From: Aurantimonas coralicida DSM 14790 | GTDB taxonomy: Bacteria; Pseudomonadota; Alphaproteobacteria; Rhizobiales; Rhizobiaceae | Assembly (NCBI RefSeq): GCF_000421645.1 | Contig: NZ_ATXK01000004.1 | Span: 1 to 64,000, forward strand | DNA: 64,000 nucleotides | Direction of reading: 5' to 3' | In this document: in pieces, positions 53,614 through 63,303 of the stretch | Layout: every line of letters begins with the position of its first letter | Numbering within the stretch: the stretch's first letter is position 1 | The notes under the pieces: model-generated | The model's input: only the letters and a program-made list of their open reading frames with translations | Database searches by the model: none | Told to the model about the DNA's origin: nothing | Position numbers and translations under genes: made by a program

Positions 53614-55629
53614 TCAGCCGGGCTGGATTTTGCCGACCGCGTCGTTGAGGTTATCGTTCCTCGCTACGGTCAGGGGAAATCCGGTCAGATTGAAAATCTC
53701 CGAAAGGAGTTCGACGCGCACCGCAGGTTGATCATCACTCGTCGCATTTCGAAAGGTGAAAAGTCCTTTGATCGCCGGCAGGACCGAGATCGCCATGCCC
53801 TCTATCTGAACATCGGTTGAGTTGATTTCCATCGCCTGGAAGATCGCGCCCAGCGCCGCTGCCAGCTTGCCGCGCAGAAGCACACTTTCGTCGATGCTGC
53901 GCCCGGGCGCAGCGTAGCGTAGCGCGCGAACGAGTTCGGGATATGCGGTCGCGATTTGCGCCGGCGGCAGTGCGGCAAGGCGTTCGGCCTCGGCGCTCGC
54001 ACGAGCGGGTTTGCCGGCCCCGGTCGAGGTGTCAGCGAAGTAATTCTCGATAGCGCCGTGGCGGAGGAAAAAGCAACCGAGCTTCTCGAGACCGTCAAGC
54101 AGCACGCCATAGCGGGTGGCCAACGCCGCCATCTTTTCACCGAGATCACCGGTAAACGCTGAAGGTTGGGTGAGCAGTTGAGCCATTGCGCACCGCCGAC
54201 GCCTTATATCCGGATCCTGCTTGTCCGACCAGTAAGGATACGCTGCGATCGCCGCATCAAGTGCGACGCCATTCGTCGCGATTAGCCCCGCAAGTTCGGA
54301 CCGCAGCTTGCCATCGAGGTCGATGAGCGAAGGATGACCGCTGGCGTTGGCGATCACGCTCGCCTCGTCAGCGCTGCTGAACTCGTTCACCAAACTGTTG
54401 TCGTCCACAAGGGCGTCGAGATCAGCGAGCACAGCGACCCGCATGCCGATCTCGGTGAAGAGCTTCCTTGCCTCGCGGAATTCGCCCTTGCCGAGCGCGG
54501 GGAGGATCTGGGTGTTGCGCGCCTCGATCTTCATGCCGAGGCGATGGGAGGTCCGCGCCGCGACGACCTCGTCGCTTGGTCCTTCGACCAAGAGGATGTG
54601 TTCGGCAAACAGCGCCTGCCGGTGGGATAGGCTGGTGCGTGCGACGAAATTGGCGAGCTTTGAGGATTGAAGCAGCCCGTTGGCGGGATCGATTTGGCGG
54701 CAATCGGCGTCGCCACCGAAGAACACGATGCTGGGAAGGTCGGCGAGCGAGTGGAGAGGCAGGAACGAAGGCGAGTGTGTTGAAATCACGATCCGCTTCT
54801 TGCCCTTTTGAGCCCAGTCACCGGCGACTGATACCATCTCTTCGAAGATGAACGCCTGGAGCTGCGGATGGAGCGAGATTTCGGGCTCGTCGACAATAAG
54901 AGTGCCGATCGTGTCGTCGTAGATTGCGGCTAGGAGCGAAACGAGCTGAGTAATGCCGCTCGCTTCGAGCCCGGATTGATAGCGCGCGTTGTTGGACATG
55001 GCGGTAAACGACACTGCGAGTCCTTGCTGAATCCACTGAAAGTCTATCCCGCGATCAAAGAGCTGTTGCAGCCGAGTTTCGACCTTTATTCGCAAATCGG
55101 GACGGTGATCGAGATTCATCAGGTCGCCCGCGACGCTCTCAATCTGATGCCAACTGGAGCGGTAGCTGACGTGTCCGTAATATGCCTCGCCATCGATCGA
55201 ACCGACACCGGGAGAATCGATTGCGGCGCGGAAGCGCTCGATAGGGCCGGTACGCCCCGCTGGGAGGAAGCGGACATGGGCGGCTTCCGCACCGCGATTG
55301 CGAAGTGCTCGTTGGATGGACCGCAGGGCCCGGGTCTTACCGCTGCCGTTGGGTCCTACGAGGGTGGTGATGCCGGGGCGGATCGTGACCGTACCGCCAG
55401 GCTTCCCGGATATGACGTCGAGCGGAATCGCAATGTCGGTCGTCGGAGCAGCAGCGGCAGCGGTGGAAGGGAGGTGTAGTGCGGGATCGTCGGACACGAG
55501 AACCTTTTGGGATCGAAGTTGGCTTTCGGCACATGTTGCAGCGACGCCGTACGAGCACAATGAGTCCATGGCGAAATGGCAGCTTTCGCAATCCGCCGCT
55601 CGAAGCCAGACGGTCAGTTTTCCACCCAT
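53614..55629 (-). CDS. OLD-family ATP-dependent nuclease (AAA ATPase + TOPRIM)
   Basis: A 671-residue protein. The ABC-type ATPase has Walker A GPNGSGKT (92-99), LIVDEPEISLHPQ (about 244-256) and His285 in STHSPSFLP. The TOPRIM nuclease domain follows, with Glu349 in ILLVEGPSDE and Asp403/Asp405 in VLADLDALVDD. This is the architecture of OLD and GajA-type anti-phage nucleases; no GajB-like helicase or other partner gene is adjacent. ATG 55629 is preceded by no clear ribosome binding site; Met21 (55569) is an alternative start. Confidence 0.88.
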   Translation of the reverse strand: MGGKLTVWLRAADCESCHFAMDSLCSYGVAATCAESQLRSQKVLVSDDPALHLPSTAAAAAPTTDIAIPLDVISGKPGGTVTIRPGITTLVGPNGSGKTRALRSIQRALRNRGAEAAHVRFLPAGRTGPIERFRAAIDSPGVGSIDGEAYYGHVSYRSSWHQIESVAGDLMNLDHRPDLRIKVETRLQQLFDRGIDFQWIQQGLAVSFTAMSNNARYQSGLEASGITQLVSLLAAIYDDTIGTLIVDEPEISLHPQLQAFIFEEMVSVAGDWAQKGKKRIVISTHSPSFLPLHSLADLPSIVFFGGDADCRQIDPANGLLQSSKLANFVARTSLSHRQALFAEHILLVEGPSDEVVAARTSHRLGMKIEARNTQILPALGKGEFREARKLFTEIGMRVAVLADLDALVDDNSLVNEFSSADEASVIANASGHPSLIDLDGKLRSELAGLIATNGVALDAAIAAYPYWSDKQDPDIRRRRCAMAQLLTQPSAFTGDLGEKMAALATRYGVLLDGLEKLGCFFLRHGAIENYFADTSTGAGKPARASAEAERLAALPPAQIATAYPELVRALRYAAPGRSIDESVLLRGKLAAALGAIFQAMEINSTDVQIEGMAISVLPAIKGLFTFRNATSDDQPAVRVELLSEIFNLTGFPLTVARNDNLNDAVGKIQPG

Positions 55630-55689
55630 TACAGTCGAAAAAAAACGTTATGCCTCCGGCGAAGGATACTGGGGTCGGCGGTATTTTCC

Positions 55690-57279
55690 CTAGGTCCCAT
55701 TGGTAACCGAGTAGGCGGGAAGCTTGGCAATCTCTCTGAGCAGCACTTCCGGTTCATGGTCACCATAGAGGTCGCCCTCGGTTTTGAATGCATGCCCCTG
55801 CATGTACGTCACCGTTCCTGGATCGAGGTCGTGTCGACGCGCAAGAGTTTTGAAGCGATGACGCCAAGCGTGGTTCGGCTGCAACACGGGGTCGGTGATG
55901 CCGATCGAGCGGACCCAGGACGCAATGCGTTCCCCCACTTTCTTATATTGCGGGTTCTCGACAGACCCACCTCTCATTCGCGAAGGGTCGTAGAATAACG
56001 GTCCGCTACCCTGACCACTGACGAAGTCGAGGAAACCTTGCTCGATCAGATGAGGGTGGATGGCGACATATCGCGAGCGCTCGTTCTTTGTCGTACCCGC
56101 GTCGGGCGTGATGAAGATGAGAGGAATGCCTCGCGTTTCGATCACATCCTGTTTGCGCAGTTGTCCGATCTCGCCGACCCGCGCACCCGTATAGGCACAG
56201 AGCCACGGCAACCATCGGCGCGCGGATGCGTACTTTGGAGTAATCCGCCCCTCAGGCGCTAGCAGCGCGGCGCTGAGGATGCGATTGGCCTCGTCGTCTG
56301 TGTAGCCGAGCGAGCGGATGGGGGCCTTCTTCTTTTGCGTAACCGCGACTTCGGTCAGCGGGCTCTCCTTGATCCTGTCGTTCTTTTTGGCCCATGTGCA
56401 CGTCGCGCGCAGTGCCGCGAGATAGCCATTGTTCACAGTGCCTGCCGACAATCCTCTGTTCAGGAGGGCGTCCTTCCACGCGAGACACCAAGTCTTGTCG
56501 ATGGTCCTGATATCAGGATGTTCCCGTGCAATACTGCGAATGATACGTCGCCACGCTTTGAGGGTTGTTGGAGCCAACCCTTGCTCCTTGGCGTACGCTT
56601 CGAAAACGGCCGACAACGAGTAGCGGTCGGCGGATTCAGTGACGGGTGATGTTTGAGGGATCGCAGGCTCGATGGGAGCCAATTCCGGGAAGCGCGTAGC
56701 GTCCGGGTCCGGGCGGTAGTCGCCGCCAGCCATCCGGTCCAGATGCTCGCGCGCCTGAACGATGGCTTGGCCTACGGCGGTGTGGATTGCCTGCTTGGCA
56801 TCCTCCGATACAATCATGCCTCTGGCGCTGAGGAATGCTTCTACGCGGTCCATATAATAGGACGACCGCACACGCTCCAGGATGCCGCGCATGAGCGCCT
56901 CATCGCCTGCGAACGACATGCGCACCTTTTTCGGCGTGAACAGTGCCTGGTCGGTCACCAGATCGCCTCGCCAGCCAGTCCGGTCCTGTGGATTGTCAGC
57001 GTATGTGGCCACGATTTCGCGATAGATCTCGCCAGCGATCGCGACCGCTTGGCGGTGGCTTACGGGCTGCACCCCACGTCGAAGCGACGCCCATTGCAAC
57101 TCGATCTCCGCGGCGACCCGAGTGAATTCGACACGCGCTGCGGCGGGATCACGCGTGCGAAGCGACAGTCTGACTTCGGTCTTGCCGACGAGCGGCCGAA
57201 GGTCGCCCGGAACCTTTCGCCGATACCAGAAAATGCCCGAATCCGGGTGACGCCAAGGAGCAACCATTCGCAATCCCAT
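55690..57279 (-). CDS. int: Tyrosine site-specific integrase of the island
   Basis: A 529-residue tyrosine recombinase. The N-terminal DNA-binding part (HPDSGIFWYRRKVPGDLR) is of the kind found in Rhizobiales/Rhodobacterales island integrases. The catalytic domain shows the first Arg in AYTGARVGEIGQL, HAWRHRFKTLARR, GHA and the nucleophile Tyr505 in GDLYGDH. It lies 85 bases from the tRNA-Ser 3' end and should catalyse integration and excision between the two 17-base repeats. Confidence 0.93.
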   Translation of the reverse strand: MGLRMVAPWRHPDSGIFWYRRKVPGDLRPLVGKTEVRLSLRTRDPAAARVEFTRVAAEIELQWASLRRGVQPVSHRQAVAIAGEIYREIVATYADNPQDRTGWRGDLVTDQALFTPKKVRMSFAGDEALMRGILERVRSSYYMDRVEAFLSARGMIVSEDAKQAIHTAVGQAIVQAREHLDRMAGGDYRPDPDATRFPELAPIEPAIPQTSPVTESADRYSLSAVFEAYAKEQGLAPTTLKAWRRIIRSIAREHPDIRTIDKTWCLAWKDALLNRGLSAGTVNNGYLAALRATCTWAKKNDRIKESPLTEVAVTQKKKAPIRSLGYTDDEANRILSAALLAPEGRITPKYASARRWLPWLCAYTGARVGEIGQLRKQDVIETRGIPLIFITPDAGTTKNERSRYVAIHPHLIEQGFLDFVSGQGSGPLFYDPSRMRGGSVENPQYKKVGERIASWVRSIGITDPVLQPNHAWRHRFKTLARRHDLDPGTVTYMQGHAFKTEGDLYGDHEPEVLLREIAKLPAYSVTNGT

Positions 57280-57364
57280 GTGTACCGTCCTGGTGTACCA
57301 GTGCGGCGGTTGCGAAACCTTGAACGGCTGGAAGCCGTGTGTCGTATGGGCTTGAATTGGTTGG

Positions 57365-57381
57365 TGGCGGAGAGGAAGGGA
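57365..57381. repeat. attR core within the tRNA-Ser 3' end
   Basis: The 17-base sequence shared with 29612-29628. It covers CCA, the discriminator base and the 3' acceptor strand of the tRNA. Confidence 0.85.
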
Positions 57382-57454
57382 TTCGAACCCTCGATACGGT
57401 CTCCCGTATACTCCCTTAGCAGGGGAGCGCCTTCGACCACTCGGCCACCTCTCC
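57365..57454 (-). tRNA. serX: tRNA-Ser (anticodon GCU)
   Basis: A 90-nt class II tRNA with encoded CCA. The acceptor stem ggagagg pairs with cctctcc, the anticodon loop is ctGCTaa and there is a long variable arm (tatacgggagaccgtat region). The T-arm ggttcgaatcc is intact. Its 3' end is the right attachment site of the island, and it remains complete after integration. The symbol is a placeholder for the GCU isoacceptor. Confidence 0.93.
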
Positions 57455-57709
57455 AGTTGCGCGGATTACCCGTCGTGGCACGTGCTTGCAAGGGCGTGGA
57501 CGAGAAAACTCGTGGGGAATCGCCGTCTTCGCCAATTTCGTTCGTTCTCGGACATGGGCGACGTGTGGTGGCGTGCCTTCGCACCGGGCTGCGCAGACGA
57601 ACCGCAGCGCGGTTCGCTTGTGACCGGGTCGGGGCTTCGCTAAAGATCACAGGGAGTTGTCCCCGGGGTTCAGCGGCCGTGCGATCGGGGCGGCGGCAAT
57701 GGTGTGATC

Positions 57710-60448
57710 ATGCAGAAAAAAGCTTTCGGAATCGTCCTCGTCTGTCTCGTGCTCCTGGCGGCGATCGTCGCCGGCTACTGGGACATGCTGAGCAGTGAAA
57801 AGCTGCGGGTGGCGCAACGCGGCGATCCGGCCGAGGTGACGGATGGGGTCGCCGGTAAGGACGCTGGCAGCGAGACGGCGGATGCCGGGCCAGTCCCGGA
57901 CGATTCGACGGAAATGGCCGCGACCGATTCCGAAGCGGATGCAGGGACTGCGTCGCCCGGTGCAGACGTTGCGGACGAACCGTCGGTCACCGAAGGAGAC
58001 GCGACCGCTTCGGCAACGTCCGATGTCGCGCCGGCCGTCGCGGGGAACGAAGAGGCTGGGCAAGACACCGAGGCGCAGCGACAGCCGGAGACGGCACAGG
58101 CGCAGACGGAGGTCGCGACTGCGGGCGAGGGGGATCAGGGATCTGTCGAGGATCCCTCGGTTTCCACCGAAGCCGGTGCGGTCGCGGGTTCGGATGTCAC
58201 GACCGACGCAGCTTCCACGCCGTCGGCCATTGATGATGCCGGCGATTCGGACGCGAGCGCTGCGGGGACTGTCGCGGATGCGTCTGCGAATGTGGGCGAG
58301 GCCGGTGCTGGCAGTACGGGCGCTGGCGACGATGCGGGTGGAACGGAGCCTCCTGAGGGCACCGCATCCGACGGCCAGAATCGAACGGTCGCAGGGGCGA
58401 GCGAGAGCGGTTCGGCGCAGAATGGCGACGCGGCCTCGACCCCGACAGCCGGTGCGGACGTTGCCGATGTTTCGGAGACGCCTGGCGCCGGTCGTACGGA
58501 GGACGGGGCAAGCGGCGATCCGGTGACGGCCGCCAATGAGACCGGCGACGCTGAGAATCCTGCGTCTGCCGAATCGGTCGACGCTGCCGCTGCCGCGAAT
58601 GCCGGCGATCGTGACGAGGGGCGCGCCGACGGCGACGCTGCTGCAGCTTCCCAAGCGCCGCGCTTCGATCTGCTGCGGGTCGAGCCCGATGGTTCCACCG
58701 TCATTGCCGGGCGGGCGCCGGCCGACAGCAGCATCGCGCTGATGTCGGACAAGACGGTGCTCGGCGGCGATACGGCCGGGATCGGCGGCGATTTCGCGGT
58801 GGTGCTCGATGCTCCGCTCCCGCCGGGCGATCATGCGATCACCATTCGCGCGACGTTACCGGACGGTAGCGTCACGCGCTCGCAGGAAACCGCGATCGTC
58901 AGCGTTCCGCCGCGCGACCGCCCGGGCGAACTGCTGGCGATGGTCGAGGCGCCGAATGCGCCGACCCGGCTCATCGAGATGCCGGCCGCCGGTGGTGATG
59001 CCGCAGCGCCTGGCGCGGCTTCTGAAGCAGCGCAGCCGGCTCTGCCGGCGGAGGCGGGGTCGCCGTCCGAGGCCGAGAAGCCTGAGCCGGCGGATGCGGC
59101 CAGCGCATCTCCCACGCCGAGCGAGACGGCTGCACGTCTGCCCGCAGAGGGCGCGTCCGCACCTGCGGACACGGCCGCGGAGGGTACCCCGTCGGTGGCG
59201 GTCCCGGCGGAGGGTTCCGCGGACAGTGCCGCCAGCACGTCGGACGAAACGGATGTGACGGCGAGCGATGCGCCGGTGCAGCCGGGCGGCGCCGTGATGC
59301 TGCCGCGCGACAGGAGTGCCGACGCCGTGCCGTCGAGCCCGTCCACGGTGCCGCTGCTGCGGGTCGAGGCGGTGGAGGTCGAGGGTTCGCAGGTCTATAT
59401 CGCCGGCGCCGCCGAGCGCGGGGCGCGGGTGCGGGTCTATGTCGACAATGTCTTCCTGGCCGAGGACGAGGCCGGCTTCGGCGATCGGTTCCTGGTCACC
59501 GGCGACACCGGCATGAGCGTCGGCGAGCATCTGGTGCGCGCCGACCAGATTTCGCCGGACGGCCGCGTCGTGGCCCGCGCCGAGGTGCCGTTCACGCGCC
59601 CCGAGGGCGCGACCGCCGCGGCCGTGGCGCCGGCGCAAGATCGCGCGCCGCAGGAGAAAGCGTCGCAGGACAGTTCGGCTTCGAACGCGGCCGGGAGCAA
59701 TGAAGAGGCTTCGTCGGCAAGCGTACCGGACGCGTCGTCGATGGCGAATGCCGAGAATGCGAGCCGGGCGACGGATAGTGCCGGGCTGGTGGATACGAGC
59801 GAGACCTCTCCCGAGGCCGGGACCGAGAAATCCGGTCGAGTGACGGTTGCGGACGCCAATGAGACTGCTGCCGGTACGCCGGATGCAGCCGCGCCGGCTC
59901 TGGCCGAACCCGCGGCGGGCGGGCCGGGCGACAGCAGCGAGGCCGGGCGCGACGCCACTGGTCAGGAAACCGGCGCCGCCGCCGATGCCGCGTCGGGCGC
60001 AACGGGCGAGTCCGGTGGTTCTTCGTCGACAGTCGTGGCGTCCGAGGCTCCCGAGCGTGCGGTCGTTGCCACCAGTCCGGAGCAGGCCGACGCCCAGAGG
60101 CCACGGACTGATCCGGCGGGTAGCAGCGCGGGTGACCAGCCCTTGACCGGATCCGCGGCCGATGGCGATGAGGCCGACGTCCCGGTCAACCGGCAGCCGG
60201 CGCTCGCCAATGCGGATGGGCGCGTGATCATCCGCAAGGGCGATACGCTGTGGGAGATTTCGCGGCGGACCTATGGTGAGGGCCAACGCTACACGGTCAT
60301 CTACCTTGCCAATGGCGACCAGATCCGCGATCCGGACCTGATCTATCCGGCGCAGGTCTTCCGCCTGCCGGAGACGCCGGCGGACGGCGATGCCGGCGAA
60401 GGCGACGACGCCGGTGCCATCGAGGCGACGGGCGAAGGTGAAGGCTGA
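57710..60448 (+). CDS. Large low-complexity LysM peptidoglycan-binding protein
   Basis: A 912-residue envelope protein. Residues about 4-24 (KAFGIVLVCLVLLAAIVAGYW) are a signal anchor. Long Ala/Asp/Glu/Ser/Thr-rich, acidic, disordered stretches separate two Ig-like repeats (LLRVEPDGSTVIAGRAPADS near 325 and LLRVEAVEVEGSQVYIAGAA near 550). A C-terminal LysM domain (about 836-888, IRKGDTLWEISRRTYG) binds peptidoglycan. Rhizobiales carry shorter relatives; the spacer length is unusual. ATG 57710 or GTG 57704 may start it. Confidence 0.85.
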   Translation: MQKKAFGIVLVCLVLLAAIVAGYWDMLSSEKLRVAQRGDPAEVTDGVAGKDAGSETADAGPVPDDSTEMAATDSEADAGTASPGADVADEPSVTEGDATASATSDVAPAVAGNEEAGQDTEAQRQPETAQAQTEVATAGEGDQGSVEDPSVSTEAGAVAGSDVTTDAASTPSAIDDAGDSDASAAGTVADASANVGEAGAGSTGAGDDAGGTEPPEGTASDGQNRTVAGASESGSAQNGDAASTPTAGADVADVSETPGAGRTEDGASGDPVTAANETGDAENPASAESVDAAAAANAGDRDEGRADGDAAAASQAPRFDLLRVEPDGSTVIAGRAPADSSIALMSDKTVLGGDTAGIGGDFAVVLDAPLPPGDHAITIRATLPDGSVTRSQETAIVSVPPRDRPGELLAMVEAPNAPTRLIEMPAAGGDAAAPGAASEAAQPALPAEAGSPSEAEKPEPADAASASPTPSETAARLPAEGASAPADTAAEGTPSVAVPAEGSADSAASTSDETDVTASDAPVQPGGAVMLPRDRSADAVPSSPSTVPLLRVEAVEVEGSQVYIAGAAERGARVRVYVDNVFLAEDEAGFGDRFLVTGDTGMSVGEHLVRADQISPDGRVVARAEVPFTRPEGATAAAVAPAQDRAPQEKASQDSSASNAAGSNEEASSASVPDASSMANAENASRATDSAGLVDTSETSPEAGTEKSGRVTVADANETAAGTPDAAAPALAEPAAGGPGDSSEAGRDATGQETGAAADAASGATGESGGSSSTVVASEAPERAVVATSPEQADAQRPRTDPAGSSAGDQPLTGSAADGDEADVPVNRQPALANADGRVIIRKGDTLWEISRRTYGEGQRYTVIYLANGDQIRDPDLIYPAQVFRLPETPADGDAGEGDDAGAIEATGEGEG

Positions 60449-60600
60449 TCGCGCCGCGACGCGCAGGGCGGCGCAAGGCCGCAAGATGCGCGGCGTCGTT
60501 GTATTCGGCCGGGCGGTGATCTAGACGCGGGCGGACACAGACCAGACGTCGACGGCGCGGCGGGACAGCCCGGCGCGCCGCTTCGTTGGAAAGGATCGAC

Positions 60601-62493
60601 GTGGCGTCAGACCCCGGTAAACGCGTGTCCGGCGATAGCGGCCGGACCTTCGAGACGCTGGCCAATCTGTGGCCCTATATGTGGCCGTCGGAGCGCCCGG
60701 ACCTGCGGATGCGCGTCGCCTATGCGACGATCTTCCTCGTCCTTGCCAAGCTTTTGACCGTCCTCGTCCCGTATTTCTACAAATGGGCGACCGACGCCCT
60801 CGACGGCGCGGATACGGCGACGGAATGGCTGCCGCTGGCGCTGACCGGCGCGATCACGCTCGTCGTCTCCTACAATGTCGCGCGGATTATCTCGGTCGGG
60901 CTCAACCAGTTGCGCGACGCCCTGTTCGCGCGGGTCGGCCAGCATGCCGTGCGGCGGCTCGCTTACCGCACCTTCGTGCACATGCACCGCCTGTCCCTGC
61001 GCTTCCATCTGGAACGGCGCACCGGCGGCCTGTCGCGGATCATCGAGCGCGGCACCAAGGGCATCGAGGCGATCGTCCGCTTCACCATTCTCAACACGCT
61101 GCCGACGATCCTGGAATTCGCGCTGGTCGCGATCATCTTCGGCTTCGCCTACGGCCTGTCCTATCTCGCGGTCATCGCGGCGACGGTCTGGCTCTATGGC
61201 TGGTTCACCATCAAGGCCAGCGACTGGCGGATCGCGATCCGCCGCGACATGAACGATTCCGACACCGACGCCAACACCAAGGCGATCGACTCGCTGCTGA
61301 ACTTCGAGACCGTCAAATATTTCGGCAATGAGGGCATGGAGGCAGAGCGCTTCGACCATTCGATGGCGCGCTACGAGACGGCCGCGACCCGTATCTGGAC
61401 CTCGCTCGGCTGGCTGAATTTCGGCCAGGGCGTGATCTTCGGCGTCGGCATGGCAATCGCCATGGTGATGTCGGCGCTGGAAGTGCGGGCCGGCACCCAG
61501 ACGCTGGGCGACTTCGTCTTCATCAACGCCATGCTGATGCAGCTCTCGGTGCCGCTGAACTTCATCGGCTTCGTTTATCGGGAAATCCGGCAGGGGCTCA
61601 CCGACATCGAGGCGATGTTCGGCCTGCTCGAGGTCGATGCGGAGGTGAAGGATCCGGCCGGCGCGCCGGCGCTGACCGTCACCGAGGGCGCGATCCGCTT
61701 CGAGGACGTGCGCTTCGGCTACGATCCGGCGCGCGAGATCCTGAAGGGCATTTCCTTCGAGGTGCCGCCGGGCAAGTCGGTGGCGATCGTCGGACCGTCG
61801 GGCGCCGGCAAGTCGACGATCTCGCGACTGCTGTTCCGCTTCTACGACGTGAAGTCCGGCCGCATCCTGATCGACGGCCAGGACATTGCCAAGGTGCAGC
61901 AGGCGTCGGTGCGCGGCGCCATCGGCATCGTCCCGCAGGATACGGTGCTGTTCAACGACACCGTTCTCTACAATATCCGCTACGGCCGGATCACGGCCAC
62001 AGAGGAAGAGGTGCTGCGGGCGGCCGAACTGGCGCAGATCGCCGGCTTCATCCGCGAACTGCCGGAGGGCTTCAACTCCATGGTGGGCGAGCGCGGCCTG
62101 AAGCTGTCGGGCGGCGAGAAGCAGCGTGTCGCCATCGCCCGGACCATCCTGAAGGCGCCGCCGATCCTCGTCCTGGACGAGGCGACCTCGGCGCTGGACA
62201 CCCATACCGAGCAGGAAATCCAGACGGCGCTCGATCTCGTCTCGCGGGAGCGCACGACGCTGACGATCGCCCACCGCCTGTCGACGATCATCGACTGCGA
62301 CGAGATCATCGTCCTGAAGGCCGGGGAGATCGTCGAACGCGGTTCCCATCGCGAACTGCTTGAAAATGCGGGGCTCTACGCCGAAATGTGGGCGATGCAG
62401 CGCGAGGCCAGCGAGGCCGAGGAAGCCCTGCGGCGCGCCCGCGAGGCGGACGAGTTCGGGATCGTCGATCGCCGGCGCACGCCGGAGACGTGA
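60601..62493 (+). CDS. Atm1/HMT-type ABC exporter (fused permease-ATPase)
   Basis: A 630-residue half-transporter of the ABCB7/Atm1 group, thought to export glutathione-linked or polysulfide/Fe-S-related compounds. The membrane part has about six helices and the Atm1-like segment NDSDTDANTKAIDSLLNFET followed by VKYFGNE, typical of this group. The ATPase has Walker A GPSGAGKST (Lys404), LSGGEKQR (502-) and DEATSALD (526-). GTG 60601 follows ggaaagg. Followed after about 110 bases by psd. Confidence 0.92.
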   Translation: MASDPGKRVSGDSGRTFETLANLWPYMWPSERPDLRMRVAYATIFLVLAKLLTVLVPYFYKWATDALDGADTATEWLPLALTGAITLVVSYNVARIISVGLNQLRDALFARVGQHAVRRLAYRTFVHMHRLSLRFHLERRTGGLSRIIERGTKGIEAIVRFTILNTLPTILEFALVAIIFGFAYGLSYLAVIAATVWLYGWFTIKASDWRIAIRRDMNDSDTDANTKAIDSLLNFETVKYFGNEGMEAERFDHSMARYETAATRIWTSLGWLNFGQGVIFGVGMAIAMVMSALEVRAGTQTLGDFVFINAMLMQLSVPLNFIGFVYREIRQGLTDIEAMFGLLEVDAEVKDPAGAPALTVTEGAIRFEDVRFGYDPAREILKGISFEVPPGKSVAIVGPSGAGKSTISRLLFRFYDVKSGRILIDGQDIAKVQQASVRGAIGIVPQDTVLFNDTVLYNIRYGRITATEEEVLRAAELAQIAGFIRELPEGFNSMVGERGLKLSGGEKQRVAIARTILKAPPILVLDEATSALDTHTEQEIQTALDLVSRERTTLTIAHRLSTIIDCDEIIVLKAGEIVERGSHRELLENAGLYAEMWAMQREASEAEEALRRAREADEFGIVDRRRTPET

Positions 62494-62604
62494 TATCGGT
62501 TCTCGTAAGTGGCGCAGAGGAACCGTCTTTGCTTTGCCGCCATTGCCCCTTATCCGACCGGCAGGCGCAGCCGCGTCGCCAGTTTTGAAGGAACCAGACA
62601 GCCA

Positions 62605-63303
62605 GTGACCATCTTCACCTCGATCCGCAACGCGCTCGTGCCGATCCACCGGGCGGGATATCCGTTAATTGCGGGCTTCTTCGTCGTCTCGCTGGTCCTC
62701 GGCTTCCTGTGGGAGCCGTTGTTCTGGGCCGGCCTCGTCCTGACCGCATGGTGCGCCTATTTCTTCCGCGATCCCGAGCGCGTCACGCCGGTCGCGGAGC
62801 ATCTGGTGATCAGCCCGGCCGATGGCCATGTCTCGCTGGTCGGCCACGTCATGCCGCCGGCGGAGCTCGACCTCGGCACCGAGCCGATGCTGCGCATCTC
62901 GGTGTTCATGAACGTCTTCGACTGCCACGTGAACCGCGCGCCGATGCGCGGCCGGGTGCGGCTGATCTCCTATCGCGAGGGTGAGTTCCGCAATGCCGAA
63001 CTCGACAAGGCCAGCGAGGTCAACGAGCGCTCCTCGATGGTGATCGAGGGACCGCGCGGGGAGATCGGCGTGGTGCAGATCGCCGGGCTGGTCGCCCGCC
63101 GCATCATCTGCTGGTCGAATGTCGAGGACCGGATCGAGGCCGGCGAGCGCTTCGGCCTGATCCGCTTCGGCTCGCGCCTCGACGTCTATCTGCCGGACGG
63201 CTTCGTGCCGCGGGTGGCCGAGGGCCAGCGGGCCGTGGCCGGTGAGACGATCATCGCCGAGTTCGGCGAGAACCTGAAGACGTGGCCGTCGAGGCGCGAC
63301 TGA
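62605..63303 (+). CDS. psd: Phosphatidylserine decarboxylase (short, archaeal-type)
   Basis: A 232-residue proenzyme that converts phosphatidylserine to phosphatidylethanolamine at the inner membrane. Two hydrophobic segments at the N-terminus, [21 protein letters not shown] and the self-cleavage site Gly189-Ser190 in [12 protein letters not shown] are all present; Ser190 becomes the pyruvoyl group. GTG 62605 was chosen by homology; the upstream frame to 62509 is unlike the family. TGA overlaps the pssA ATG. Confidence 0.92.
   Translation: MTIFTSIRNALVPIHRAGYPLIAGFFVVSLVLGFLWEPLFWAGLVLTAWCAYFFRDPERVTPVAEHLVISPADGHVSLVGHVMPPAELDLGTEPMLRISVFMNVFDCHVNRAPMRGRVRLISYREGEFRNAELDKASEVNERSSMVIEGPRGEIGVVQIAGLVARRIICWSNVEDRIEAGERFGLIRFGSRLDVYLPDGFVPRVAEGQRAVAGETIIAEFGENLKTWPSRRD

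Larger units (their letters stand above)
29612..57381. mobile_element. 27.8-kb genomic island inserted at tRNA-Ser(GCU)
   Basis: The last 17 bases of the tRNA-Ser gene, tggcggagaggaaggga on the + strand (57365-57381), recur exactly at 29612-29628. A tyrosine integrase gene lies directly beside the tRNA inside the right end. This is the standard layout of an integrative island: intact tRNA, integrase, cargo and a distal copy of the att core. Cargo includes a type I restriction system, an OLD nuclease, an FtsH-like protease module and an IS630 element. No conjugation or phage structural genes are visible, so it is not self-transmissible on this evidence. Confidence 0.85.

Noticed and set aside
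53614-55629. Gabija or PARIS system call
   Set aside because: Only the OLD-like protein is present; no GajB helicase, AriB or other partner is adjacent.
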